A stretch of 17,022 bases of DNA from Bacteroidota bacterium (GTDB lineage: Bacteria > Bacteroidota > Bacteroidia > Flavobacteriales > Weeksellaceae). Position 1 is the stretch's first letter; each line of letters starts with the position of its first letter. The position numbers and the translations under genes are program-made. The notes under the pieces are model-generated. The model saw nothing but the letters and a program-made list of their open reading frames with translations, did no database searches and was not told where the DNA came from. Where the stretch lies: assembly GCA_023419095.1 (NCBI GenBank), contig JAEZYN010000130.1, positions 1 through 17,022 on the forward strand, given 5' to 3'. Shown here one piece after another: positions 7,427 to 15,005 of this stretch.

Positions 7427-7657
7427 ATGAAAAAATTTGCACTTATCGCAGCCGTAGTTTTCACTACCTATACATTAGAGTCTTGCAGACAGCCAGACGA
7501 AGCATTATCACCAACAGAAGCCGCTACTTTAAAAAGAGTACAGGATTCTACAAGTAAATTAGACGACAGTCACAACGTACAGGGTACGAATACAGAACCA
7601 GCAGGAACTTCAAATCTTGAAGTCGATGGGGAAATTATTCCACCTCCAAGAAAGTAA
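7427..7657 (+). CDS. Small predicted lipoprotein, 76 residues
   Basis: The product begins MKKFALIAAVVFTTYTLESC: a lysine-rich start, a hydrophobic stretch and a cysteine at residue 20 in a lipobox-like context (L-E-S-C), which suggests signal peptidase II cleavage and lipid attachment. The mature part is only about 57 residues, polar and acidic in the middle (PTEAATLKRVQDSTSKLDDS), and ends in a short proline/basic tail (EIIPPPRK). No conserved domain is recognised. The start at 7427 is chosen because the signal peptide begins there and a consensus -7 box sits just upstream; an in-frame ATG at 7289 would add 46 residues that do not resemble a signal sequence. With a promoter before and a strong terminator after, it is a one-gene unit. 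It diverges from the TPR/AraC regulator gene. Confidence 0.7.
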   Translation: MKKFALIAAVVFTTYTLESCRQPDEALSPTEAATLKRVQDSTSKLDDSHNVQGTNTEPAGTSNLEVDGEIIPPPRK

Positions 7658-7696
7658 CCCCCTAATCTATATATTTTTTTTTCATCATTTGTGTTT

Positions 7697-7731
7697 GGTT
7701 CTTCCGCGATTGTCGCGGAAGAATCTTTTTT
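7697..7731 (+). terminator. Rho-independent terminator after the lipoprotein gene
   Basis: The stem TTCTTCCGCGA / TCGCGGAAGAA (11 perfect pairs, extendable by a G-T and a G-C pair at its base) encloses a TTG loop. It is followed by TC and six T. Confidence 0.9.
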
Positions 7732-7861
7732 ATACGAACCCGTACACCACGGGCGTTTGTTGGCTGCAAAAATAGACATTCCATAATGATAATTTTTACC
7801 CTGTTAAATTATTATTTCCGTAAAATTGGCAATTGGGCTGTGGCAAACCATATCATTTATT

Positions 7862-7869
7862 TATATTTG
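7862..7869 (+). promoter_or_regulatory. Bacteroidetes -7 box for the E1 gene
   Basis: TATATTTG matches TAnnTTTG exactly and ends 17 bases before the ATG at 7887. The -33 region is weak (CTG at 7838-7840, 21-base spacing). Because the box lies downstream of the in-frame TTG at 7833, it argues for translation starting at 7887. Confidence 0.5.
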
Positions 7870-7886
7870 TAAAAACGAAGATTCAT

Positions 7887-10316
7887 ATGGAAGCCCCTTA
7901 TATAGAAACACAGGAAGTCTCCTTCCGCGATTTCAGAAACTCGGTGATTGAAGATTACAGACTCGGCAGAATATCCCGCGAAATGTCTTATCTGGGCCGC
8001 CGTGAAGTACTTACCGGAAAAGCAAAATTTGGAATATTCGGTGACGGTAAAGAGTTGCCGCAATTGGCAATGGCGAAAGTTTTCCGAAACGGAGATTTTC
8101 GCTCAGGCTATTACCGTGACCAGACTTTTGCGATGGCGATCAACGCTGTAAGCGTCGAAAGTTTCTTTGCTCAGCTTTATGCTGACACTAGCGTAGACCG
8201 TGAGCCAGCTTCGGCCGGGCGCCAGATGAATGGGCATTATGCGACAAGAAGTCTTAATGAAGACGGTTCCTGGAAAAACCTGATGGAGCAGAAAAACATT
8301 TCTTCTGATATTTCCCCAACGGCCGGACAGATGCCGCGCTTGGTGGGTCTCGCACTGGCTTCCAATATATATAAAAGTGTAAAGTTTGAGGGTTCTGAAA
8401 AATTTTCAAACGGCGGAAATGAAGTCGCATTCGGCACTATCGGTGACGCATCCACTGCGGAAGGACATTTTTGGGAATCTCTAAATGCCGCGTGTGCGCT
8501 GCAGGTGCCAATGATTGTATCGATCTGGGACGACGGATACGGAATTTCGGTTCCCACACAAAACCAGCGTGCAAAAGCTGATATCGCTGAAATGCTGTCG
8601 GGTTTTCAAAGAAAAGACGGCGAAAATCAAGGATGCGAAATCATTCAGGTCCGGGCGTGGGATTATCCTGCATTGCTTGATGCGTACGCACGTGCAGAAC
8701 ATTTTGCACGTACCGAAAGTGTTCCGGTTGTGGTACATGTGATAGAAGTTACTCAGCCGCAGGGGCATTCAACTTCGGGTTCACATGAGCGTTATAAAAA
8801 TGAGGAAAGATTAAAATGGGAAGGCGAATTTGATGGCCTAGCCAAGTTCCGCGAATGGATCTTAGACTATTCGATCGAAATCGAAGGAAATGAAGAACAG
8901 CTTGCCACTGCAGAGGAGCTGGATGCTATTGATAATGAGGCGAAAAGGTTCGTAAAGAACGGACAGAAAAAAGCCTGGGAAAACTACCAGAAGCCCATTA
9001 GCGACCTTAAAAACACAATCCTACCGCTTGTAGAAAAATTAAAGGAAGCGAATCCGGAGGTATCATCAGAAATTGAAAAATTCAGTAAAATAATTGCCGT
9101 AGCCAAGAAGGACGTTTTCCATTTGGCTCGCAAGACTTTACTATTAACGCGGGACACTGAGTATGCGGATAGACAGGCCCTTGCAGCGAAACTTGATGAG
9201 ATTTATTCGGTTGAAAAAGATAATTATTCATCTCACTTATATTCTCAATCCCGTTTGAAAGCTACTAATGTGACCGAAATTCAGCCGGTCTACAGCGAGA
9301 GTTCTGAAATGGTTGATGGCCGTGTGGTCGTGCGGAATAATTTTGATAAAATATTTGAAAAATTCCCCGAAACTTTAGTTTTTGGTGAGGATGCCGGAAA
9401 TATTGGTGATGTAAATCAGGGTCTCGAAGGCTTACAGGAAAAATATGGTGAAGTTCGAATCGCGGACACAGGTATTCGTGAAGCGACAATCCTAGGGCAG
9501 GGTATCGGTATGGCAATGCGCGGCCTTAGACCAATTGCCGAAATTCAGTATCTGGATTATATCCTGTATTGTTTGCAGGGCATGAGCGACGATCTAGCCA
9601 CCGTGCAGTACCGTACGAAAGGCGGCCAGAAAGCACCGGTCATCATCCGGACACGTGGTCACAGACTTGAAGGTGTATGGCATTCAGGCTCGCCGATGGC
9701 AGGGATCATTAATCTTTCAAAAGGAATTCTGATCTTGGTGCCGCGTAATCTCACAAAAGCTGCCGGCTTCTACAACACGATGTTGCAAAGCGATGAGCCT
9801 GCATTAATAGTTGAATGTCTCAATGGCTACAGACTTAAGGAAAAACAGCCCGAAAACCTGGGAGAATTTACCGTACCGGTCGGAAAAATAGAAGTGACCA
9901 ATCCTGGCAGCGATGTGACGCTTGTCACTTACGGTTCTACCTGGAGACTGGTAATGGAAGCCGCTACGGAGCTTGAGAAAATTGGCATTTCGGCGGAAGT
10001 GATCGATGTGCAGTCACTTATCCCATTCGATTTGACTCACGAAATTGCTGAAAGCGTGAAGAAAACCAACCGTCTTGTCGTAATCGATGAAGATGTGGAA
10101 GGTGGAACCTCCGCGTTCATTCTGCAGCAAATTCTGGAAAAACAGAAAGCATTCCGTTATCTGGATTCAGATCCACTCACGATCAGCGCAGAAAATCACC
10201 GGCCTGCATATGCAAGCGACGGAGATTACTTCAGCAAGCCGAGTGTCGACGATATTGTAGAAAAAGTGTATGCTTTGTTTACAGAAAGCAATCCGGCGAA
10301 ATATCCTGCAATCTGA
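7887..10316 (+). CDS. 2-oxo acid dehydrogenase complex E1, fused alpha and beta subunits (probably branched-chain type)
   Basis: The 809-residue protein (from the ATG at 7887; an in-frame TTG at 7833 is judged not used) joins the two E1 subunits in one chain. Residues about 1-390 are the alpha part, with the thiamine diphosphate motif GDASTAEGHFWESLNAA (Gly186 on) ending at WDDGYGISVP (Asp215-Asp216) and the loop GHSTSGSHERYK. A charged helical linker follows. Residues about 478-809 are the beta part, with FGEDAGNIGDVNQG, IREATILGQGIGMAMRG and DEDVEGGTSAFI. By family knowledge, E1 decarboxylates the 2-oxo acid and transfers the acyl group to lipoyl-E2. Fused enzymes of this form are common in Flavobacteriia and usually annotated as branched-chain or unspecified 2-oxo acid dehydrogenase; the substrate cannot be fixed from sequence. 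E3 follows after a terminator; E2 is not in the window. Confidence 0.88.
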   Translation: MEAPYIETQEVSFRDFRNSVIEDYRLGRISREMSYLGRREVLTGKAKFGIFGDGKELPQLAMAKVFRNGDFRSGYYRDQTFAMAINAVSVESFFAQLYADTSVDREPASAGRQMNGHYATRSLNEDGSWKNLMEQKNISSDISPTAGQMPRLVGLALASNIYKSVKFEGSEKFSNGGNEVAFGTIGDASTAEGHFWESLNAACALQVPMIVSIWDDGYGISVPTQNQRAKADIAEMLSGFQRKDGENQGCEIIQVRAWDYPALLDAYARAEHFARTESVPVVVHVIEVTQPQGHSTSGSHERYKNEERLKWEGEFDGLAKFREWILDYSIEIEGNEEQLATAEELDAIDNEAKRFVKNGQKKAWENYQKPISDLKNTILPLVEKLKEANPEVSSEIEKFSKIIAVAKKDVFHLARKTLLLTRDTEYADRQALAAKLDEIYSVEKDNYSSHLYSQSRLKATNVTEIQPVYSESSEMVDGRVVVRNNFDKIFEKFPETLVFGEDAGNIGDVNQGLEGLQEKYGEVRIADTGIREATILGQGIGMAMRGLRPIAEIQYLDYILYCLQGMSDDLATVQYRTKGGQKAPVIIRTRGHRLEGVWHSGSPMAGIINLSKGILILVPRNLTKAAGFYNTMLQSDEPALIVECLNGYRLKEKQPENLGEFTVPVGKIEVTNPGSDVTLVTYGSTWRLVMEAATELEKIGISAEVIDVQSLIPFDLTHEIAESVKKTNRLVVIDEDVEGGTSAFILQQILEKQKAFRYLDSDPLTISAENHRPAYASDGDYFSKPSVDDIVEKVYALFTESNPAKYPAI

Positions 10317-10341
10317 TTTTTCAAATAAATGGTTCATACAG

Positions 10342-10367
10342 AGCGGGCACTTGTGTCCGCTTTTTTT
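10342..10367 (+). terminator. Rho-independent terminator after the E1 gene
   Basis: AGCGGGCAC and GTGTCCGCT pair (one G-T) around a tight TT centre, so the innermost pairs probably open to a larger loop. The stem leads into seven T. It separates E1 transcription from the downstream E3 gene. Confidence 0.82.
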
Positions 10368-10426
10368 GTCTGATAAATTCTGTTCTTTCCCAACTGTCGC
10401 AGTTCAGTGCACTGAGAAATTTTCCG

Positions 10427-10434
10427 TAAATTCG
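10427..10434 (+). promoter_or_regulatory. Possible -7 box for the dihydrolipoyl dehydrogenase gene
   Basis: TAAATTCG differs from TAnnTTTG at one position. A TTC resembling the -33 TTG lies 21 bases upstream (10403-10405), and the box ends 18 bases before the ATG at 10453. The terminator upstream implies a separate promoter somewhere in this stretch. Confidence 0.35.
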
Positions 10435-10452
10435 CCCTAAATTTATTAATTC

Positions 10453-11844
10453 ATGAACTACGATATTATTGTAATCGGAAGTGGTCCTGGTGGATATGTT
10501 GCCGCCATAAGAGCTTCACAACTCGGTTTTAAAACAGCCATTATTGAAAAAGAAAACCTTGGCGGTATCTGCCTGAACTGGGGCTGTATCCCAACCAAGG
10601 CACTGCTGAAATCGGCACATGTTTTTAATTATTTAAACCATGCCGAAGATTACGGTCTTAATAAAATTGAAAATCCGGGATTTGATTTCACTAAGGTTGT
10701 GCAGCGCAGCCGTGGTGTGGCCACAAAAATGAGCGGCGGAATCTCGTTTCTGATGAAGAAAAATAAAATTGACGTCATCATGGGTACTGCCAAAGTTCAG
10801 AAAGGCAAGAAAGTATCCGTAACAGACAAGGACGGGAAAGCCACTGAATACAGCGCAGATCACATTATCATCGCCACCGGCGCGCGGTCTCGTGAACTTC
10901 CCAATTTGCCTCAGGACGGTAAAAAAGTGATTGGTTACCGCCAGGCGCTGGCACTTCCCGAACTTCCGAAATCAATGATTGTCGTAGGTTCAGGCGCTAT
11001 CGGTGTCGAGTTTGCGGATTTTTATAATTCAATGGGTACGAAAGTTACTGTGGTAGAATTTATGCCAAACATCGTTCCGGTTGAAGATGAAGAAGTGTCA
11101 AAACACCTTGAGAAATCCCTCAAAAAGTCCGGAATTGAAATCATGACAAATGCGTCCGTGGAATCTGTTGACACCGGCGGTGAAGGCGTAAAAGCAAACG
11201 TGAAAACTGCAAACGGAAATGTTACCCTCGAAGCAGATATCCTTCTTTCAGCGGTAGGAATTGCTGCCAACGTTGAAGGGCAAGGCTTTGAAGAGATCGG
11301 GATTCAGGTTGAAAAAGGCCGTGTTCTTGTAAATGAATGGTACGAAACTTCTGTTCCGGGCTATTATGCAATCGGTGATATCCTGCCAACTCAGGCTCTT
11401 GCTCACGTCGCATCGGCAGAGGGAATTACGTGCGTTGAAAAAATTAAAGGTCTTCACGTGGAGAAAATTGACTACTCAAACATTCCGGGCTGCACCTATT
11501 GCCATCCGGAAGTTGCATCTGTAGGTCTTACTGAGAAGCAGGCTAAGGAGAAAGGCTACGAAATCAAAGTAGGGAAGTTCCCGCTTTCAGCAAGCGGAAA
11601 GGCAACAGCCAACGGAAATACAGACGGTTTCGTAAAGGTAATTTTCGATGCAAAATATGGCGAATGGCTTGGCTGTCACATGATCGGTGAAGGCGTTACG
11701 GATATGATTGCGGAAGCTGTCGTAGCGCGAAAACTTGAGACTACGGGACATGAAATCATTAAATCAATTCACCCGCACCCAACGGTTTCCGAAGCGATTA
11801 TGGAAGCTGCGGCGGCTGCTTACGGCGAAGTAATCCACATTTAA
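10453..11844 (+). CDS. lpdA: Dihydrolipoyl dehydrogenase (E3)
   Basis: The 463-residue flavoprotein has all the E3 hallmarks. These are the N-terminal FAD-binding motif GSGPGGYVAAIRA (Gly9 on), the redox disulfide in GGICLNWGCIPTKAL (Cys40 and Cys45), the NAD-binding motif VVGSGAIGVEFADF, the second FAD segment GDILPTQALAHVA, and the catalytic His-Glu pair in HPHPTVSE (His442, Glu447). It reoxidises dihydrolipoyl groups on E2 (and on glycine cleavage H protein) using NAD+. Length matches the family (about 460-475). It lies 136 bases after the fused E1 gene but behind a terminator, so it is probably expressed on its own and may serve several complexes. A second terminator closes it. Confidence 0.95.
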   Translation: MNYDIIVIGSGPGGYVAAIRASQLGFKTAIIEKENLGGICLNWGCIPTKALLKSAHVFNYLNHAEDYGLNKIENPGFDFTKVVQRSRGVATKMSGGISFLMKKNKIDVIMGTAKVQKGKKVSVTDKDGKATEYSADHIIIATGARSRELPNLPQDGKKVIGYRQALALPELPKSMIVVGSGAIGVEFADFYNSMGTKVTVVEFMPNIVPVEDEEVSKHLEKSLKKSGIEIMTNASVESVDTGGEGVKANVKTANGNVTLEADILLSAVGIAANVEGQGFEEIGIQVEKGRVLVNEWYETSVPGYYAIGDILPTQALAHVASAEGITCVEKIKGLHVEKIDYSNIPGCTYCHPEVASVGLTEKQAKEKGYEIKVGKFPLSASGKATANGNTDGFVKVIFDAKYGEWLGCHMIGEGVTDMIAEAVVARKLETTGHEIIKSIHPHPTVSEAIMEAAAAAYGEVIHI

Positions 11845-11871
11845 GATTTAAAAAAATAATCTCTATACGTT

Positions 11872-11899
11872 AAACCACTGCATCAGCAGTGGTTTTTTT
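11872..11899 (+). terminator. Rho-independent terminator after the dihydrolipoyl dehydrogenase gene
   Basis: A perfect 10-pair stem (AAACCACTGC / GCAGTGGTTT) with loop ATCA is followed by more T, giving seven T from 11893. Read from the other strand it is followed by only three T, so it is at best a weak stop for the dgkA transcript. Confidence 0.9.
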
Positions 11900-11980
11900 A
11901 TTTACAATCTTACCTAGGAAACTTAATTATTGGGTTTCAGCTTAATATTTTTTTTTAATTTATTTAAAAACCACAAACCG

Positions 11981-12337
11981 CTATCCAAAAATATAACGCG
12001 GATAAATTATCAGGCCAACGATAATCGCAGTTAATGAAAGCAATAGTACCGCGCCTGCCGAAATGTCTTTGATGATGCCTATTCTCACATCAAAGTTAGG
12101 TTCGATGATGTCACAGATCTTCTCCATAGCAGTATTTAAAATTTCCGCAGATAAAACAGCTGCGCACAAAATTAAAATCAGTGCGGCTTCAGATGCTTTA
12201 ACATTTAAAATCAGGATTAAAATTATATTGATCATCAAAGCCAGCACTTCAAGCTGAAAATTTCTTTCGTTTTTCAGCATCCAGATCAAGCCGCGAACGG
12301 AATTGAGTACACTTTTGTGAAACGGTGGCTTTCTCAT
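11981..12337 (-). CDS. dgkA: Diacylglycerol kinase / undecaprenol kinase family membrane protein
   Basis: This 118-residue integral membrane protein has the small DgkA fold: an N-terminal amphipathic stretch with NSVRGLIWMLKNERNFQLE, then three hydrophobic segments (about 32-48, 50-66, 93-112). The signature SAEILNTAMEKICD (Glu, Asn, Glu in order) contains the catalytic and metal-binding residues of the family. In E. coli the enzyme phosphorylates diacylglycerol; in many Gram-positive and Bacteroidetes genomes the family is thought to act on undecaprenol. Which applies here cannot be told from sequence. Its ATG overlaps the stop of the upstream M28 peptidase gene by one base (TAATG), so translation is probably coupled. 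Confidence 0.88.
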   Translation of the reverse strand: MRKPPFHKSVLNSVRGLIWMLKNERNFQLEVLALMINIILILILNVKASEAALILILCAAVLSAEILNTAMEKICDIIEPNFDVRIGIIKDISAGAVLLLSLTAIIVGLIIYPRYIFG

Positions 12338-13701
12338 TACCAGTTTTTATCGATCATGTAAATCAGTTGCGCCATCGTCGATGCTCCGAGCAGCAGTTCG
12401 CGGCGGTTTACTTTTTCAAAAGTGTCTTCCTCAGAATGATGAATATCAAAATAACGTTGAGAATCTACCACCAGTTCGCCCAGCGGAATCCCGAGTTTCT
12501 CCATCGGTGTGATATCGGTGCCGGCGTATTGAAGTTCGAAATTATGGACGCCGTAAGGTTCGAATAATTTCCGCCAGGACTGAATTTGTCTGCGTTTTTC
12601 ATCGTTCATTACCATTGCAATGCCGCGCGGCGTGAAACCTCCGGCGTCGCTCTCAATAGCGAAAAGGTGCTTTTCATTTTTATTATTAATGTTGTCCGCG
12701 TAGGTATTTCCGCCACGCACACCGTTTTCTTCGTTAGCAAAACACACTACACGAATGGTATGGTTGTTTTTTAAACCTAAATTCTTAAAGGTGCGTAAAA
12801 CTTCAATACTCTGCACAATGCCGGTCCCGTCATCGTGCGCACCTTCGCCCAGGTCCCAGGAATCGAGGTGACCCGAAACTACAATCACGCTTTTATCGCG
12901 GTTTCCAGTGATTTCACCAATCACAGTGTACGTTTTTTTCTCGCCTTTCATCGTACAGTTTGAGTTGAGCCGGGCGAAAACTTTTTTCGTTCTTAATACT
13001 GTTTCAAGTTCATCCGCTGTTTTCGGCCCAATGGCAACAGCCGGAATTTTGGTGGTATCATCGGCGTCATAGCGCATCATGCCGGTGTGCGGAACATCAT
13101 CCAAAGCGGACGAAAGCGAACGGATGATTACTGCTTTCGCACCTTTTTTCCCCGCCCACGAAGCAGCGGCTCGCCTGTAAATTCCAGCATCAACGTAAGC
13201 CTGACCGGTATTGATGAATTTTTGATTAAATGCATAATTAAAGAACACAATTTTGCCTTGAACCTGTTCCTCACTCAAGTTGTCGAAGGCAGCCTTGTCT
13301 TTAACGAAGATAATCTCGGCTTCAACATCCTTGCCTTTCGTGCCTTCGGAATTGCCCAGCGACAGCATCCGGATCTGTTTCCAAGTGCCGCTGCCGGATT
13401 TAATGTGCAGCGATTCTTTGCCGCGCACCCAGACGGGAACTGTAACTTCTTCCTTCCAGACTTTGTCCGCGCCTGCCTCTTTCAACTTCTCAACGGCCCA
13501 GTCGGTTGACTTTTCGTACGCTTCGGAACCACTCAATCTATGGCCGATGTTTTTGGTTAAATCGTGCAGATCGTTGTACGCCTTCCCGTTTACCAGAATT
13601 TCATCTGCAATTTTTCGAAATTGTAATGAATCCTGCTGGTTTTGTCCAAACAAAATTCCGCCCAGAAAGAGCGGAAGTATTTTTATGAAATTAATCGTCA
13701 T
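12337..13701 (-). CDS. M28-family secreted zinc metallopeptidase
   Basis: The 454-residue protein starts with a signal sequence (INFIKILPLFLGGILFGQ) and has a PA-type insert domain (about residues 120-250) followed by the M28 catalytic domain. Expected ligands are all visible: SGHLDSWDLGEGAHDDGTG (His278, bridging Asp290), ANEENG (general base Glu324, ligand Glu325), ESDAGG (Asp352) and FDIHHSEEDTF (His422). Family members are aminopeptidases or carboxypeptidases of the glutamate carboxypeptidase/PGCP type; the specificity here is unknown. The export signal places it in the periplasm or outside. The ATG at 13701 is preferred to the TTG eight codons earlier because the signal peptide and an exact -7 box fit it. 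The gene has its own promoter although the serine operon ends just before it, and it is coupled to dgkA downstream. Confidence 0.9.
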   Translation of the reverse strand: MTINFIKILPLFLGGILFGQNQQDSLQFRKIADEILVNGKAYNDLHDLTKNIGHRLSGSEAYEKSTDWAVEKLKEAGADKVWKEEVTVPVWVRGKESLHIKSGSGTWKQIRMLSLGNSEGTKGKDVEAEIIFVKDKAAFDNLSEEQVQGKIVFFNYAFNQKFINTGQAYVDAGIYRRAAASWAGKKGAKAVIIRSLSSALDDVPHTGMMRYDADDTTKIPAVAIGPKTADELETVLRTKKVFARLNSNCTMKGEKKTYTVIGEITGNRDKSVIVVSGHLDSWDLGEGAHDDGTGIVQSIEVLRTFKNLGLKNNHTIRVVCFANEENGVRGGNTYADNINNKNEKHLFAIESDAGGFTPRGIAMVMNDEKRRQIQSWRKLFEPYGVHNFELQYAGTDITPMEKLGIPLGELVVDSQRYFDIHHSEEDTFEKVNRRELLLGASTMAQLIYMIDKNW

Positions 13702-13727
13702 TGTATAGAAAAGTATAGATTTCAATT

Positions 13728-13735
13728 CAAATGTA
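13728..13735 (-). promoter_or_regulatory. Bacteroidetes -7 box for the M28 peptidase - dgkA operon
   Basis: The minus strand reads TACATTTG, an exact TAnnTTTG match, 26 bases before the ATG at 13701 and only three bases from the TTG at 13725. A promoter this close makes the TTG start unlikely. No -33 TTG is seen at the usual spacing. Confidence 0.5.
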
Positions 13736-13753
13736 GTGTTTTTAAATAAAAAT

Positions 13754-14998
13754 TTATTGCTTCATGTCATACATTACCAGGGCGGTTACCAGTTTTGGCT
13801 CAATGTATGTGCATTTTGGCGGCATCTTGATGTTTTTGTCGGAAACTTTGCGCAGGTCATTGAAACTTACCGGATAAATGCCGAAACCGACCTTGAATTC
13901 ACCGGAATCTACCTTTTCTTTGATCAGATGAATACCGTCTACCGACGAATTTCCTTTTACGTAAGTAATTTTATCAGTGGTTTTAGGATCTTCAATACCT
14001 AAAATGTCCTTTAAAATAAATTCTTCAAGCAAGAAGTGATCAAGATCGTTCAGTTCGCTCTGTTTTTTTCTCAGGTCATGTTTTACGTGCAGTGAATAGA
14101 ATTTTCCGCCCAAATACATTGAAATATGAAACTTCTGCGAAGGATAATAGGCCGTTTCGCCTTTTTCGTGGATCAAAAAGTTTTCACTGATCTTGTTTAA
14201 AAATTCTTCTTCCGAAAGTCCGTTCAGATCCTGCAGAATTCGGTTGTAATCGTGGATTTTAATACTTTGATTCGACACTAAAAAACTGAAAACATAATTG
14301 TAATGCTCCGCGCCGGTGTGTTTTTTGTTTTTTTCGCGTAGATTTTCCGCGTTTAATGCAGTAGAACCAATCCTGTGATGACCATCCGCGATGTAAAACG
14401 AATCAATCTGCTCTAAAACCTCTTTGAACTGCTGCATTTTCAGGCGGTTATCGATACGCCACACCTTATGACGGACTTTGTTATCATCCAAATAATTAAG
14501 TATCGGAACGTTTTTTTCCTCGTGGTTCATCAGCATTTCCACTTTAGGATTCGCCATGTAGGTTAGCAATACGGGTTCAGCCTGAATACTTACTTTTTCC
14601 AGGTAATAAGCCAGTTTTTCCTTTTTATGAGTGATTGTGGATTCGTGTTTTTTAATTTTTCCGCTGCGGAAGTCCTCCACGCTCACCAGGCCAAGCAAAC
14701 CGCGATAAATATTTTTATTTGGTAAAACCTGTTCGTAAAGATAATAGGAAGAAGCATCCTGCACGAGGGTTTTTTCATCTAAAAGTTCCTCGAAATTTGT
14801 TCGTATTTTTCGCAGATTTCTGTCCAGATCTTTTGATTTGCTTACCACGTAAGGCTTGATCATCTGGATATAAGAACTCTCTAGCTGTGCTTTTTTATTG
14901 ATTTCATCCTGTGAAAAGTTATCAAGTGGGTGAGTAGGGAATACGTCTACATAATCTTCGCTGGGACGGACTCCCCGGAAAGGCTTAAAAGTTGGCAT
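13754..14998 (-). CDS. DUF1015 family protein encoded in the serine biosynthesis operon
   Basis: The 414-residue cytoplasmic protein opens with FKPFRGVRPSEDYVDVFPTHP, the typical DUF1015 start. Other typical elements are NIYRGLLGLVSVEDFRSGKI, a central FYIADGHHRIGSTAL (Asp205 to Arg209), HDYNRILQDLNG, and the C-terminal GFGIYPVSFNDL and MPPKCTYIEPKL. No signal peptide or membrane span is present, and length is usual for the family. It begins seven bases after the serA stop and is clearly cotranscribed with serC and serA. The family has no agreed function; its steady link to serine genes is known from genome comparisons. The DGHHR motif resembles the active-site loop of ParB/sulfiredoxin-like serine kinases (SerK, SbnI), so a role in serine or phosphoserine chemistry is a reasonable guess, not a demonstrated fact. 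Confidence 0.85.
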   Translation of the reverse strand: MPTFKPFRGVRPSEDYVDVFPTHPLDNFSQDEINKKAQLESSYIQMIKPYVVSKSKDLDRNLRKIRTNFEELLDEKTLVQDASSYYLYEQVLPNKNIYRGLLGLVSVEDFRSGKIKKHESTITHKKEKLAYYLEKVSIQAEPVLLTYMANPKVEMLMNHEEKNVPILNYLDDNKVRHKVWRIDNRLKMQQFKEVLEQIDSFYIADGHHRIGSTALNAENLREKNKKHTGAEHYNYVFSFLVSNQSIKIHDYNRILQDLNGLSEEEFLNKISENFLIHEKGETAYYPSQKFHISMYLGGKFYSLHVKHDLRKKQSELNDLDHFLLEEFILKDILGIEDPKTTDKITYVKGNSSVDGIHLIKEKVDSGEFKVGFGIYPVSFNDLRKVSDKNIKMPPKCTYIEPKLVTALVMYDMKQ

Positions 14999-15005
14999 AA
15001 ATTAT

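Noticed and set aside
7278..7692. A 15-base direct repeat (TTTTTCATCATTTGT at 7278-7292 and 7678-7692) flanking the lipoprotein gene, 400 bases apart
   Set aside because: It is AT-rich and low in complexity, a single short match of this kind is not surprising in a window this size, and nothing else suggests an insertion or attachment site.
11872..11899. The hairpin after lpdA as a two-way terminator also ending dgkA
   Set aside because: Read on the minus strand the stem is followed by only three T, so strong termination in that direction is not supported.
13087..13708. Two open frames of about 140 codons on the plus strand across the M28 gene
   Set aside because: Both are antisense to a complete, well-supported peptidase gene and have compositions typical of shadow frames.
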